From the NCBI RefSeq assembly GCF_041296385.1, contig NC_091023.1:11470924-11534923 (forward strand): 64,000 bases of DNA, written 5' to 3'. A program made the translations under genes and the position numbers. The notes beneath the pieces are model-generated. The model did no database searches and was not told where the DNA came from. It saw nothing but the letters and a program-made list of their open reading frames with translations. This document shows, in pieces, positions 14,001-26,538 of this stretch; the stretch's first letter is position 1, and each line of letters begins with the position of its first letter. The DNA comes from Aphelocoma coerulescens. Taxonomy: Eukaryota > Chordata > Aves > Passeriformes > Corvidae.

Positions 14001-15268
14001 CTACACCTCTAAGCCAACAAGAAGATGCTTAAAATGAGGGAGAGGAGGAAAGAACCTTTCCAATATTCAGTCTTCTGCATAGTGATTACACCTGCAAAAA
14101 TGTTACATATTCACTAACACTTGTTCTACCTGGATTCTATGGAAAAACCTGGCATGCACAGTGAGCCTCTGAATTTTAAAGTGCCTGAATCCATGAACAC
14201 CACAAAATGTCTTCCATCCAGAAAGGAAAGGCCATAAAGTACAATGTCTTAAATCCTAACTGAGGTTTTGCTAATCAAACTTTTAATCCAGAAGTTTTAC
14301 CCAATTAGCTCCTGTTAAAAGATACGGCTACTGAATTTTCACATTTCCTTTCAAATTGCTCCCTCTTATCTGATTTCTGTCCTTCTGGTGACCTATATAA
14401 AATGACAAAGTCTCATTATCAGAATTCTGCAGCACCCAGAACTGGCTGTAATTGATGAACTGAAGCCACAGCTGGAGCAAGAGCCTGCAGATGTAAAGTC
14501 AAGCAGGAAGGTGTTCCTTTGAAATAAGACAGAAATGGGCTGTTCTCACCAGGGCTTTGAAAACAGGGGTTGGTAAAAATGTGAAATTCTATTATATAAA
14601 AATAAGGATGATTTAGGGAGAAAAAAAAATTCTTGACTTGATACTTTTATCCTCCTAATCTCTTTCTGCCCATCCAGGCAGTCATTTGGGAACACTGTTC
14701 CTCACAGATTTCGTGTGCTTACAACGGAAGGAAAAAAAAAGTAACTTCTGTTGACACTGTCAGTACAGAAGGGGACATCTCATACACCATATAAAAATTA
14801 ATGAGTAAGTCAACTCATGGAAAATCCATGGAATTCCTAGAACTTTAGAAAGGACATACACAGACATCAGCCAAAATATAGCTCATGAATTATTTTAGAT
14901 TACCACTTCACATGTCCTCTAACAAGTGGGCCAGCATATATCATCAGAACAAGCCGAGCACAACACAAAATATTTTCAGTCTCTGAGAGTACATAAAATT
15001 ACTGTGAGCATTACATTTATCTTATTAAGTGAAAGCAAAGTGGGAAGACAATAGTTCAGTCAATCTACCTAAGTCTCTTGAAATCTGGAGTACCCTTGGG
15101 ACCTGCATTGTGCATGAACTACCATCTTAGATGCATCAAACATGCTGATCTTGAAGTTTTTACAATGCCAAAACCATCCAGTCTTGCTGCTACATTTCCT
15201 CTCCATCATGACTGAACTTTAATATGAGGAGCTCTACTACTGGCCACCCCAAAGATTTTCCTCCATGG

Positions 15269-15302
15269 GTGAAGGAAACTTCCTCCAAGTGAAGGAAACT
15301 TC
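15269..15302. repeat. 20-bp tandem duplication, 1.7 copies
   Basis: A 20-bp unit starting GTGAAGGAAACTTC is followed at once by another GTGAAGGAAACTTC. Exact short tandem duplication, probably replication slippage. No function seen. Confidence 0.7.
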
Positions 15303-16693
15303 TGATGAAATCTCAGCAAACTCTTTCTGTTCTGATGTAATTTTTTTGCTTTGTTTTAGCTACAAGAAGTTTGTTTATTATGCTTAGAATTGAGCATCGC
15401 TGTTTCAAATTTTATGAACTCCCAGTACTGGCAATTCTAATGGATCTCCAGGGCTTTGACAGCAGTGAACAATTTTTCAGAATTTCTTAGATTACCTCCA
15501 ATATTTAAGTGCCTATAAACATGAGCCTTCTTATTTGTGCATGACTGTATCTTGGCTACACGTGACAATAAGATCTCCAGTTACATGCACTTCTGTTCAG
15601 AAGCCATCACAAAGTCCACCCATGTCAGAACACTTGGGGTTATCAGTAAGTAAATAAAATAGCAAGATTTTTGTCATCTAACATTGACTTAGATAGAATT
15701 CTTTGCCCTGTCTATTATCTATGCTTAAGGGTCATAACTGGGGTTAGAAGAAAAAAAATTACTTGAAAGATATTTTAACATGTTCACTGTTTCAGAACAT
15801 AACAGTACTGACAGAAACAACCTAAAAACATCAAACTTCAGCCAAAACAGGCACAACATGGATTTTGCTTCATAGCCTTATACCACATAACATAAATGTC
15901 ATCTACATGTGTGCTGTCATAAAACATTGAAACAAAGCTTTTGTGCCTCAAAAATATATCAAATTAGATAACTTAATCAGCTTTATTTTATATTTTTCCA
16001 CATAAAAGCTGTTTTTATTAGTAAGTGGGACTACAAAAAACATAATTCAGTTTAAATTGCATGTGTCGTATGGAAGCAAAGGTTTTTACCATGTTCTGTA
16101 GTTAATTTTTAATAGAAAAAAATCATAGACAAATTGTTCTAGATATGGCTACTGCTTCTAACTGACAGGTAGGAAACATGGGGACAGAAACTGACCTTTC
16201 AAAAATGTCATTTTAATAAAACTATGTAATTTTTACTCTCTGTGAGAAGTAGAAGTAATTTTTCCCTAATAATGTTCTTAGAAGTATGAAACATCTCAAA
16301 AAATGTGGACTACAACAATGTCAAAGCTCCTGTGTATAAAAGTAGGTTTAAATAAGACAGTGATCTTTCTGCATCTCACACTGAAATTTATAATTGCCAT
16401 GAATATTTTAAAAAACCCTACTAGAATCCACTTTGTCAGCATCTTAGATTGCAGCAATTAACCTCAGCTAACTCATTAACTTGATCCAGAAATCTGTTTG
16501 TTCCTTACTTTTGCTGCAATCACCACCAAAGCACCCTTCATAACTCTAGAAAGTGTTCAAAAATAACAAAAAAAATAAAACGAAGAAAACACATGGGAAA
16601 AAAGTTTTTCCTTGTTCCTTCAAACAACTGCATTTATACACTTAGAAAAATAATTATAAGGCATAGTACATATACTTTATAAATAAATGTAGT

Positions 16694-16720
16694 TACAGGT
16701 GCAACCCTCCTGCACCTGTA
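16694..16720. repeat. Perfect 10-bp-arm inverted repeat with paired E-boxes
   Basis: TACAGGTGCA and TGCACCTGTA are perfect reverse complements separated by 7 nt (ACCCTCC). The arms contain CAGGTG and CACCTG, the E-box form preferred by ZEB and Snail zinc-finger repressors, in inverted orientation. The sequence symmetry is certain. Regulatory use in the DNER intron is inferred. Confidence 0.65.
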
Positions 16721-17038
16721 TAATTCTCAGAAATACATCCCTTCTGAAAGAAAGATATTAACCAGTATATTTATATGCCAATGCCTCCAAATACATCCAC
16801 AGACATAAAAGGATAATGCTTAAGCGTAATGCATAAAGAACTTTTTCAGGACTGAAGCATGGACCACCAACACCACCCTTATATTTTTAATTAAAAATGT
16901 GTGTACCTTTTTGGTATGTGCTCCAATTCCTCTGATTCAACAGAAGTACATTTTCCTAGCAAGGCTGTTGCACCCTTAGAAGACATTCAAACATATTTTT
17001 GTATTTTCAAGATATAAACGAATCATTTCCATCTTGCC

Positions 17039-17082
17039 TTATAATATTATATTGAGCATCATGCTGTATTATATTATAAACA
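17039..17082. repeat. Imperfect AT-rich inverted repeat
   Basis: TTATAATAT-type arms lie on both sides of GCATCATGC, giving a hairpin-like stretch of about 44 bp with mismatches and slips. Could be a relic of a small inverted-repeat element or just AT-rich chance symmetry. Confidence 0.3.
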
Positions 17083-19479
17083 GGAACTACTCATTATAAA
17101 TACACATAAGAAGTGAACATTCCTACAATTTAATGAGCAAAACTGTGATCTGCACACTGCAGTTCATTAGGTTCTCATATGAAAAGAAAAAAACACCACA
17201 GCTCAAAATTAAAAACTGTGGCTTTAAATTAGTACTTTTAGGGCTGCTCATCTTTTAAATGGCAGTGAGAAATGGCTGTAAGAAGACAGATGCTGTAAGT
17301 TCAGTTCATTACTACCAGCTCTGAATTATTTCCCAACCTTCCTGACACCATGAAGATTGATTGCTACTCTATTCCTTTAGATGTATGTGGATTTGAATAA
17401 AGGGTTTATTTTCTCTACCATATTTCAGAAATTTTAGTATTTTTCTTTTTCCTCCCATTTCCTTACATTCATGGCACATTTTGGAGATCTTGTCTCTCAA
17501 TATAATCTCATGTAGCACTGGAGCAAAAAATCATTAGCAATCTGGATTGAACTCTATCATGGCTCTGAAGCAGCAGAAGTATGTTTCACATTGGGAGAGT
17601 AGGGCTGCACTTCCCAGAAAAGACCCACATGAGCTCCAGAACAGTGGCCAAAACAAAGATGCCACCATGATCCAATAATGGAGATAATTTTCACCACAGA
17701 TGTGTCTAAGTAAGGAAGAGGAGATAAAAGTACTCAAGTTAAAAAAACATGCAGTAGGAAAAACTCCCACAAACTACAGCTGACCTCCTCATCAAACAGC
17801 TTATTTTCAGTATCATATGAAAGCTCAGGCTGTTTATTATAGTAAAAAAAAAAAAAAGATTAACAGTTAATAATACAATCTGTTGGATAAGAATAGAATG
17901 ATTGTATTCCGGGGTTTTTTATTTTTACAATTTACTTTATTGCAGTAGAACAAAGCCTGTCTTGTCATATTTCAAGGCTGCAGAATTTGGTTCTTTATCT
18001 CATGTAACATAAGACTGTAGATATCTCTGAATTGCCTTAACTCACCAAAGCAGTCACACCTCTACACTTAGTAAAAGCAAAGAAATGAAAAGCATGGGTA
18101 TTTTAAAACAAAATAGGTATTTTAACTGAAGTCTTTCATCAGATACTTTCATGAGGTTTCATCTGAGGATACACACTGGAGGAAACAATGATTTGAATAT
18201 GCAAATAATGGAAGCAGATGCCCATTCACAGCAGGACAGCTACTTGCTCTGTACTTTGCAAAGCATGTATTAGTCAAAACTGGACAATGAAGCCAAAAAT
18301 TACACTTATATAAAATCTCTTAAAACTAGAAAATTGTGTTTAGAGGCAACCATGAGCCAGTGATACAGGGTTAGCAGAATGCAAGCAATTCCCATGGAAT
18401 CTGATTACTGAAATTATGCCAGGTTAACTGAAACAGGTTTTGTTAAACTAGTACATTCTTTGTGCAGGGACTCTTGTGTAATAGGTTTTCAAATAGTTAT
18501 TTCAACTTAAATTGTGTCTGTGAAGTTGTGCTGTTCTCATTTTATGAGAATTTCATATAATCCTGCTAAAGAGAACTCTTGCTTCAAAATCCTACACTTT
18601 CATTGCTGCAGGCAGACACGAAGAGGGTCGATAGGGCAGGAGGATTATTAGACTGGAGACAGGCAGCATTCCCATTTACTTCCACAGACAGCCACAAATA
18701 TTTCTTGCTCATGTCTTACTAATCAAGCTTTTAGCACTATTTTTTCTGCACTGTTATGATAAACCAACCATGGAGCAAACACTGCTTGGTCTCCATGTCT
18801 ATACATTTTCTTTTGTGACAAACTGGAAGCTCATACAGGAATCATTCTTTCCCTCTCTGTTTATACAAGTACAGCAGGATCCTCATTCACTGGTAACTTT
18901 CTAGGTGCTACAAACATACATGAACTATTACATGCAGAATTACAAGAAAATGATGGTCTTGGTTGATCACCATGGCTGCAAGGCCAGAATCTTACATGGG
19001 AGGTTATTGCAGTCAGCTCAAATTACCCAAATTTGACAGGCTATGCAAACTCCAGCCCTTCTAAAATTAAATCAACCTGAACAGCTCTCAATAGGAGTGT
19101 AAGAGCTCTCGAATGTGTTTTACACTGTCTGTCTAAAACAGTGACCCAAGAAGGATACACCTCACTGATCATTATCTACAAGAGAGTGCCCATCCAAGGC
19201 AAGCAGGCTTATAACTCAGAAGTTCTATCTGAAGGTAGCTTAGGAAAAAATGCATTACGTTTTCACTATCATGTCTGAGAATACCATGAGAATGCTTAAG
19301 TGCAAGAGCTTTGTATGTTACATTACATCCTTAAAGACTGCTAAAAATTTAACTAGCTGGAATCCAAGTTGTTAAATAAAACATGTAGGAACACACTCAA
19401 AGCTTTCATTTGGAATTCTACTGTGGCCATTCTATATTTGGAGCTTAAATGTCTCAAGAATTACCTCAGGTAACCCACC

Positions 19480-19528
19480 AAAAAAAAAAAAAATCGGGGG
19501 GGGGGGGGTGGAGGGGGGCGTGAGGGGG
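19480..19528. repeat. A14 tract joined to G13 and further G-runs
   Basis: Fourteen A, then TC, then thirteen G, then G-runs of six and five separated by short spacers. The plus strand fits a G-quadruplex-forming motif. Homopolymers this long are also common places for assembly or base-calling error, so the exact lengths are uncertain. Confidence 0.7.
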
Positions 19529-22500
19529 AAGTCAATGGCTCTAGGAGGAAAAATAAAAATAAATCCTCCTTTTAAACCAAATATACCTGCAGTCTATATC
19601 AAATGTAGAAGTAAACAAGCAGTTTGAAGCACATTTTGTTACAGTCAATACTTCACCTAATTAAGTTTGGGTTTTATTGTCATTTAGCATTGTTTTACTC
19701 TTAAGTGGATATCCAGAATGAACAGCCAGCTGTCAGAAAGTGACAGTAATGAATATTAATGCACATTAGGGGGGGAAAAAAAGACCAAAAGCTTTGCTGT
19801 CACATTAAGTTCTTACATATAAAAACATATTTCCCCATTTTGAGGGCTGAAAATTCACAAAATAATCCCTCCTTTTACTACTTTTTAACTAGTATGTGGT
19901 AACCACCACAGCTCTAGCCAACACTAGGCAAGGATGGTGAATATTGGGGTTATTTTCCCACTATTAGATCCTTCAGTTAATTGATCCAGATATATGAACC
20001 CATACACATAGGAGAAATCAAATCCTGATAGTCTGATAGAAGGGGTAACTTAAGACACACTTTTCCTGATAGAATCTGCATGCTCCAGGAGCAAGAACAA
20101 GGCAACACTGCATTTAACAGTCTCTGGTCATGAGCTTACCAGCTTAAGAAGCTTCTCATTAACTTTTCCCCTGTGGTAGAACTTACTTTTTCAGAAAATA
20201 CACTGGCAAGGTGCTTCTCTATTCAATTTCAAAAAAACTAAAACATGCATACACCTAAAACAATAACAATTGTTGGTTACAACAGCACACTACATGATTT
20301 TGGAAAACAATTTCTTCTGAAGGTTTTTCTAATAATTTTTGGCAACTCCTTCAGTCCTGTCCCATATTATCTCCTGCAATATCAATACTATGTTGGACTA
20401 TGTTATTGAAAAATTCCACATTTTTAGGCAGGGCAATACTGATTAAACTAATTTCTTCAAATAAAGTTTCACTAGCCCAATATTAGTACAGTATTTATAA
20501 GCTGCTTGCTGTTTACAAGGTTTATCCATTAAATCAAATAAGTCTTGTCAGTGACATTTTTTTTAATTGAGACCAGGACACTATTTTATATTCAACCCAA
20601 AAAGAGGCTCCATTAAAGGACAGTAACGAAACTGCTTGACTTCGAAAGTTGTTTTAGCAATTGTGGAACTATGAGCAAAAAGCAGTAATAGCAACACAAA
20701 AATCACTGAGTAAAAAGTGGGGTTCCTTTCTTGTTGGAAGAATATGGCTTATAAGAAGAATAAAAATGTTGGAGAAATATCATTTTATGTGTATTTGTTT
20801 TCACCCTCTGTCAAACATAGATCTTCTAGTAAACAAAGCAAGTTAGAAGGTAGCCTTTTTGAATGCTTTATTAAAATTAGCATCCCATCAGTTTCTCCTA
20901 GAAATAAAAAGACCCTAAAGATTCTAAAAAAGTATAAAAACTATGTAATACATTTTCCTTACGAATTCTCCAATAGACCTAAACTTGAATTCTCCCATCA
21001 CTGTAAACCTATGCATCATCCATATGATGACGGTCAAATCAAAGAACAAAAAATTTATCTAAATTTTCTTACTTGCAACCTGACAATAAAATTATTTCTC
21101 TTTTCACTATAGCATACAATTTTATCTATCCATCTGTTGCTGTTTTATGCAAAGCAAATGTTCACTGTTTTCTTAAGAATAGGAAAAATTGAAATTCTCC
21201 ATATTTCAATGAGATAAAATGCTCACATCTAAAAGGCCAAATTTTTATCAGCACAAAGGTTTTTTTCAATAATAAGTTCTCAAGCAAATTAGTATGAAAA
21301 AGTCAGGAATTTTTTTTGCTTGGTTGTGGGGTTTTTTCTTTTAAGTACAAAATAACTAAAGGTATCTACTTATATTTTACTGAACCAAGTACAGGCTAGT
21401 CATGACTGCCATACCTTTGGATCCAATTTTTCCATAATGCCAGAATTTCCCATTTCTATTCAAATGGGAATTTGAGAATTCATTATCTATCGAATCTTAT
21501 GTGTAGGACCATTTACTTTTTAATGAAACCAAAACAAAAAAACATAAAAGCAGAAAATGTTCCCTAGCTTACAAACATACCTTCATTAAACCTCCTTTTT
21601 AAATTAAAAATATGATATTAAAGTCAGGTCTAATGCAACTCATAAGATGTAAAACCCTATGCAAGTACTTTGTTAGAAAGTTATTAAAAACATTTGTTAC
21701 TACCTCATTAACTTCTGTGCTTGTCAAATATGTCTATTAAAGAATGTTAAAATTTAATCTTAATGTCTACCTATTAAAAAACAGAAAGCAGAGAGAGAAA
21801 TGAAAGAACAACACATTATTGCTAAAAGCCTGAACCAATCAAGGCAGTGATAGTGATAGCAAATTTTGCCACCTCGAGAACATCGAAGCATGTTTTACAA
21901 AAAGGAGAGTCAGATACTTCTGGGGACAGAAAGAGATGAGTAAAATAATACACTTCTAGAATAATTAGAAATATTATTATTACTTTCATACTAAGCAAAG
22001 AATGTTTCTTACTATTTTTTATTTTCTATATAACATGGAGCAAGATTGAGAAGTTTATTAAAGGGGATAAGCAAACCCAGAAATAAACTGAGACTAATGA
22101 GAAATTGCCACAAAACACCATATTTGACACAGAAGAAAAAAATCTCAGAAAGTGTTCAAAGTAGGAGATATTAGAAGTGACATCATACTGTGCTACCACA
22201 CTGGCACAAAAGAAAAGAGATATCAAAATAAAAGAATACAGTTCAGAACTAGAAAATCCTTGACACTAAGTTTCAAAATGAGAAATTTTGCTTTCCTGTA
22301 ATTTACAAAAAAAGAAATCCTGTTTGTTTTTAACATAATCCTGTTCCCAAGAGATGTAAATCCTTTAGATTTAATTTCTTACATATAAATCTGTCTCACA
22401 TGAAATGCAATGGAATAGGAATGGTGTCACTGCATATGCTGATGATAATATCAGGGGGTTTTTTGCCTTACAATACTCTAATTTCAAGCATGCAAGTCAT

Positions 22501-23639
22501 TAAGCATTGCAGCTTTCAGGCCAAAAATTTTTGCTTACAACTGTCATAAAACTTCAAAAGCTTTCATATTTTTAGAAGTGTCTAGGAATACATGCTTGGT
22601 TTCTTACATCAAAGAACCAGTTCACTGACATCCCTGCATCTGGACAAGACTAAGCATTCATGAAAGAAGTGCAAGCTAGAAAGCTTATTTTCCTGGTAAC
22701 GGACACTATAATCTGGCATGGTTGATGGTTTTGAACAGAAACTATCACTATTCCCTGAAATAGTGCAATCCAGCTAAACAACTCATCCTTAGTGGCATCA
22801 CAGAATTCAGATAATGCGACAAGGAAGCTGAACAGCATTCCAGTCCAAAGCAGAAATTGTGTATTTCATCTCATAAAGGTAAACCTGAATATTAAGTTAT
22901 AAACATTTTTTACCCATTTTGAACACAGATGCAGAGACATGTGCAAGCTATGCTGCAGAAATTAATCAATTATTTGAATTTTAGCTGACAATGTAATTTC
23001 TTAAACTAAAATTTCTTCCTCATCTGAGTGCTACCATCCAATGCAGCAATATCCCAGTAAGCAAAGCAAGCCCCTTCTCTAAGTGAACTTCCCTCTTTCT
23101 TTCTCCTTTTCCATTCCCCCTCCCTTTCTTTACTGCAGGAGATCATCAGGTGAATAAAAGGTTGAAACAAACTATCTCTGCACAGTCAAGCATATGCCAA
23201 AAATTTCCATTGTTGTTAAAATCAGCAGATTGAAGATTAAATGGTTAAAAATTTTAAATCCCAATGATTCACCCATTTGTAGCAGGAAAATAACATCTTA
23301 CTTCTTTCCCTGTACACAAAAATATCAGGATGACCTACTGTTACCACTTTACAATTAAAGAACCTTGGCAAAATACACTTGTTTCCTCCTACTCATAAAC
23401 AACTTAGAAAACCTCCAGGCCTAACTCCGTATTTCCTAATTTTATAAACCTTTCTCCGTTTAATTTTAACATGAGAGCTGACAATAAATTGGCCTTACTG
23501 ACTGTGCACATCTCGAACAGATATAAAATACAATATAAACAATGTGGTGAGGATACTGCAGGAGTAAGAAAGAAAAGATGCAGATGGCATTGCAGTGAGA
23601 CAAGAGTTTGTGCTACAAATGAAAGTATTTCCCAGACCG

Positions 23640-23880
23640 CAGGCTTTTGTTAATCACGGAATTGTGCCCCTGAGCGCGGTGTTTTTATCCCGCGGATTGC
23701 GCAGCTCCCCGGGGACAGCGGCTGTGCATCAGCAGCAGGCCGAGGTCAGGGACAGCCCTGCAGTCGCCAAGCAACGCCCGGCCCTGCCTGGGCTGGAGGG
23801 CACCGGGGCAGGGTGGGCAGCTCGGCTGGGAACCCACCCGGGCACCTGCCCTCAGCCCTGGGAATCACATCCTTGTTCGG
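23640..23880. promoter_or_regulatory. Isolated CpG-rich cluster inside DNER intron 1
   Basis: About 240 bp of GC- and CpG-rich sequence stands alone in an AT-rich intron, some 18.4 kb downstream of the DNER first exon. It has CpG-bearing motifs such as TCCCGCGGATTGCGCAG and a consensus RFX X-box. The open frame across it (plus strand, 23595-23888) matches nothing I know and is probably a by-product of GC-richness. The likeliest roles are an alternative or non-coding promoter or an enhancer CpG cluster. An unrecognised inserted sequence is another possibility. Confidence 0.45.
23763..23775 (+). promoter_or_regulatory. RFX X-box motif
   Basis: GTCGCCAAGCAAC fits the X-box consensus GTNRCC(N)RGYAAC with a one-base spacer. 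RFX factors bind such sites in ciliary and neuronal promoters. It lies in the intronic CpG cluster, which raises its credibility, but occupancy is inferred. Confidence 0.5.
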
Positions 23881-25314
23881 TTAACTAAAGGGCCACGGCA
23901 ACAGCTGGGAACAGCTGTACTTCAGACACCTCAGGCAGGACTGATGCTACTCCCCTACCGTGGAGCACCAAGGACCACAGCCAGGCTGAACTTTGAATAA
24001 AGGTGAGGCTACAAAAAGCAATGGCAGCCGCTCAGTATTGGTATTCAGCAACATTAATATCTTGGGCACTACGACACAGTCTCTATGCCTTCTGAGAAAC
24101 CTCTTCAGAAAGAATTGTTCCACACTAGTAAGTCTTTCTATTATACATTCTCTATTATTAGATATTACTGTTTTAAGTTTTTCTCCAGTTCTTACAAAAA
24201 AACTGTATAAACAGACTTCACAATGATGGCGTTTAATTGCTTTGTATGTGCATTGGCTAATGCATGAATGATTCGAGCAGCTAAGAGCCAGAGGTGCAGC
24301 TTAGTTTCCATCCTTTTGGAGCCCAGGAAAATCTAGTGAAATAAAGCAATGATTCTCAACCGGACTCATGCAGTCTGAAATCATTCAGTGTGTCTTCTGA
24401 AAAAGGAAAGAATTTAAAACATGCCTGTGTTCCTCAGGTTTAAAAGGTATCACTTTTATACCTTTTGGACTATCAATATTAAATTAATGCTTTTTCAAGC
24501 ATATTTTAAGACTGCAAGAACAGTTACTTCGTGGATGTCTATAGAATCAGAGCATTTATAAGCAATTCTTCCAAATGATGGATTACAACTGAGAAAGTTT
24601 ACTTCATTCTTAAAAAGATCAACTAAGCATTCAACCATTCAGTTAAGACAGGACCAATAATTTCCCCAAAGAAACTTAGACAAGAATATACAGTCTAGTA
24701 CATGTCTAGCAAAGAAGCATTTCTTTGGAGAAATTAAACTGGTTTTGTCACTTTTTATCAACACCTGGATCTATTTCCAACAACAAAAAAATACTTTTAC
24801 TTTTGGAATTACATATACATGCAAAATGCAAACACATAACACTATGATTTTTACAGGAATAAGATGGTTCTGAATTTCTAAGAAACAGTTGAATTATGGT
24901 TCAAGACAAACAGAACAATGCTTATCATTCAGTGCTTTTCCCTGTATTGTGAAAACAATATTATTATATATATTATATATAATATGAAAAAAAAAATAAT
25001 TTTAGAAGCCAGATAAACAGAAGCGCTTGTAAATAATTAGTTACCCATATTCAGAATGAAACAGGATCTTTTTACGTTAATTCTATGGAGACAAAGACCT
25101 TGAATTAGGACATACTTTAGCACAATCTCATAGACACCTAAAGTTACTGAAATGTGAGGGTAATTTTACTAGATAAACACCTAAGAGACTCTCAGGGCAC
25201 CAGCCTCAAAACTGGTATCATTGAACACTTTTACTGGTCTTACCAGCTGGCCTGAACTGACACGAAAGGGGAAGCAAAAGGTCCTGTTGAAGGACCTGAC
25301 AGTGACTGGTGTAT

Positions 25315-25340
25315 ACATCAAAACACATCAAAACACATCA
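25315..25340. repeat. 10-bp tandem repeat, 2.6 copies
   Basis: ACATCAAAAC is repeated twice and followed by ACATCA, without interruptions. Short slippage-type repeat; nothing else is seen. Confidence 0.7.
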
Positions 25341-26515
25341 ATTGTAAAACTATACAGCTATCAAAACCATGATTTTACAAATGTGAATTGGATTTTTAAC
25401 TTCCAGCTTTCATATGTTTTCATAAAGAAGAGATGATGTCCAGTGTCTGAAAACTATCGCAGTATTTTTTTATTACTACAGCTATTACATCAAGTTCAAA
25501 ATCCTTTGTTACCAATGCCAACCCATTATACAAATTTCTTTGTCTAAATAGTGACATCGTACACATACATATTCTGGTTCCCAAATTTTGCATATTTTGT
25601 TTAAAAGTTATGAGGCATTTCTCATTGTTAATTAATAAACAGATGCCAGGATAAACTTTGTGACTCTCTATGATAGTTCCTTTTTCCAAAGGAAATATCT
25701 GATTGTTTCCTTCAACAATCCAGACACCTGAAGTTAAATTGCAGAGGAATGGAGATATGAGCAAGATCTACCTTTTCCACAGATACTGTCTCTGATGTAC
25801 CCACCATGAAGCTGTTAGAGCCATCATGCATGAAGCTTGGCTTCTTTCAGACTATGCACACCTGATGTGTAAGATTTTCCTGGAGAAGGCTCATTCTCTG
25901 CATCAGACCAAGTTACAGAAGTCAGTGTTGGCACAGGAGCCAGAATGGCAAGGAGAAATAGCCATAAATATGGACTCTTACTTCCAAGAAATTCCATTTA
26001 TTATTTGTAAATAAATAATTATTTATACATCTATTATTTGCAAAAGAAAAATTTCTGTACTTCAACCAAGTCCAGAAAAGGCAATTGGCTGATGATCAAA
26101 TATTGACTTGCAATTTGTAGGCACACAGCTGGGAGAAAGCTGGATATGCATCAGCCTTCATAGAGAGCTGACCTAGCAGCCAGGGAAAAATGAGCAGAAA
26201 AAGATTTCTGCATCTGCAGGTTATTGTAATTAGTAAAGAGTATTCTATGAAACTTCCTAAGACACAAAATTAGAACTGGCTCATTTTACTCACATAAAGT
26301 AAGAGAATTTTGTGTGGACAATTTGATGACTACATTCAGCTTTCAGTTGCTAGCAGATTTTTCAGGGTAGAAAATAAGCAGACTACAGATGGGGAAAACA
26401 TTGGAGCTGGCTCAGCAGGGTTAATTCTGGCATGATGCTGCATTACCAGTCAGCTGCAGTGCCTCAGCACCACACTCCAGGGACCGGGGTAATTGTGCAT
26501 GGAGCTGGCAGGGAG

Positions 26516-26538
26516 TCAGGAGCTTTGTTAGCTCCTGA
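26516..26538. repeat. Perfect 9-bp-arm hairpin
   Basis: TCAGGAGCT and AGCTCCTGA are perfect reverse complements around a TTGTT centre. The flanking 26400-26540 is more GC-rich than its surroundings. On its own this is too short for a typical microRNA precursor, and no function is assigned. Confidence 0.55.

Noticed and set aside
20717..21112. 131-codon plus-strand open frame
   Set aside because: Lysine/asparagine-rich translation typical of AT-rich non-coding DNA; no homology seen.
23595..23888. 97-codon frame over the intronic CpG cluster
   Set aside because: No homology; better explained by GC-richness of a regulatory element.
24957..24985. TATATA-type palindrome
   Set aside because: Expected by chance in AT-rich intron sequence.
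25420..25764. 114-codon minus-strand open frame
   Set aside because: Starts at TTG just after in-frame stops and has no recognisable domain. A faint resemblance to viral-type sequence was too weak to report.
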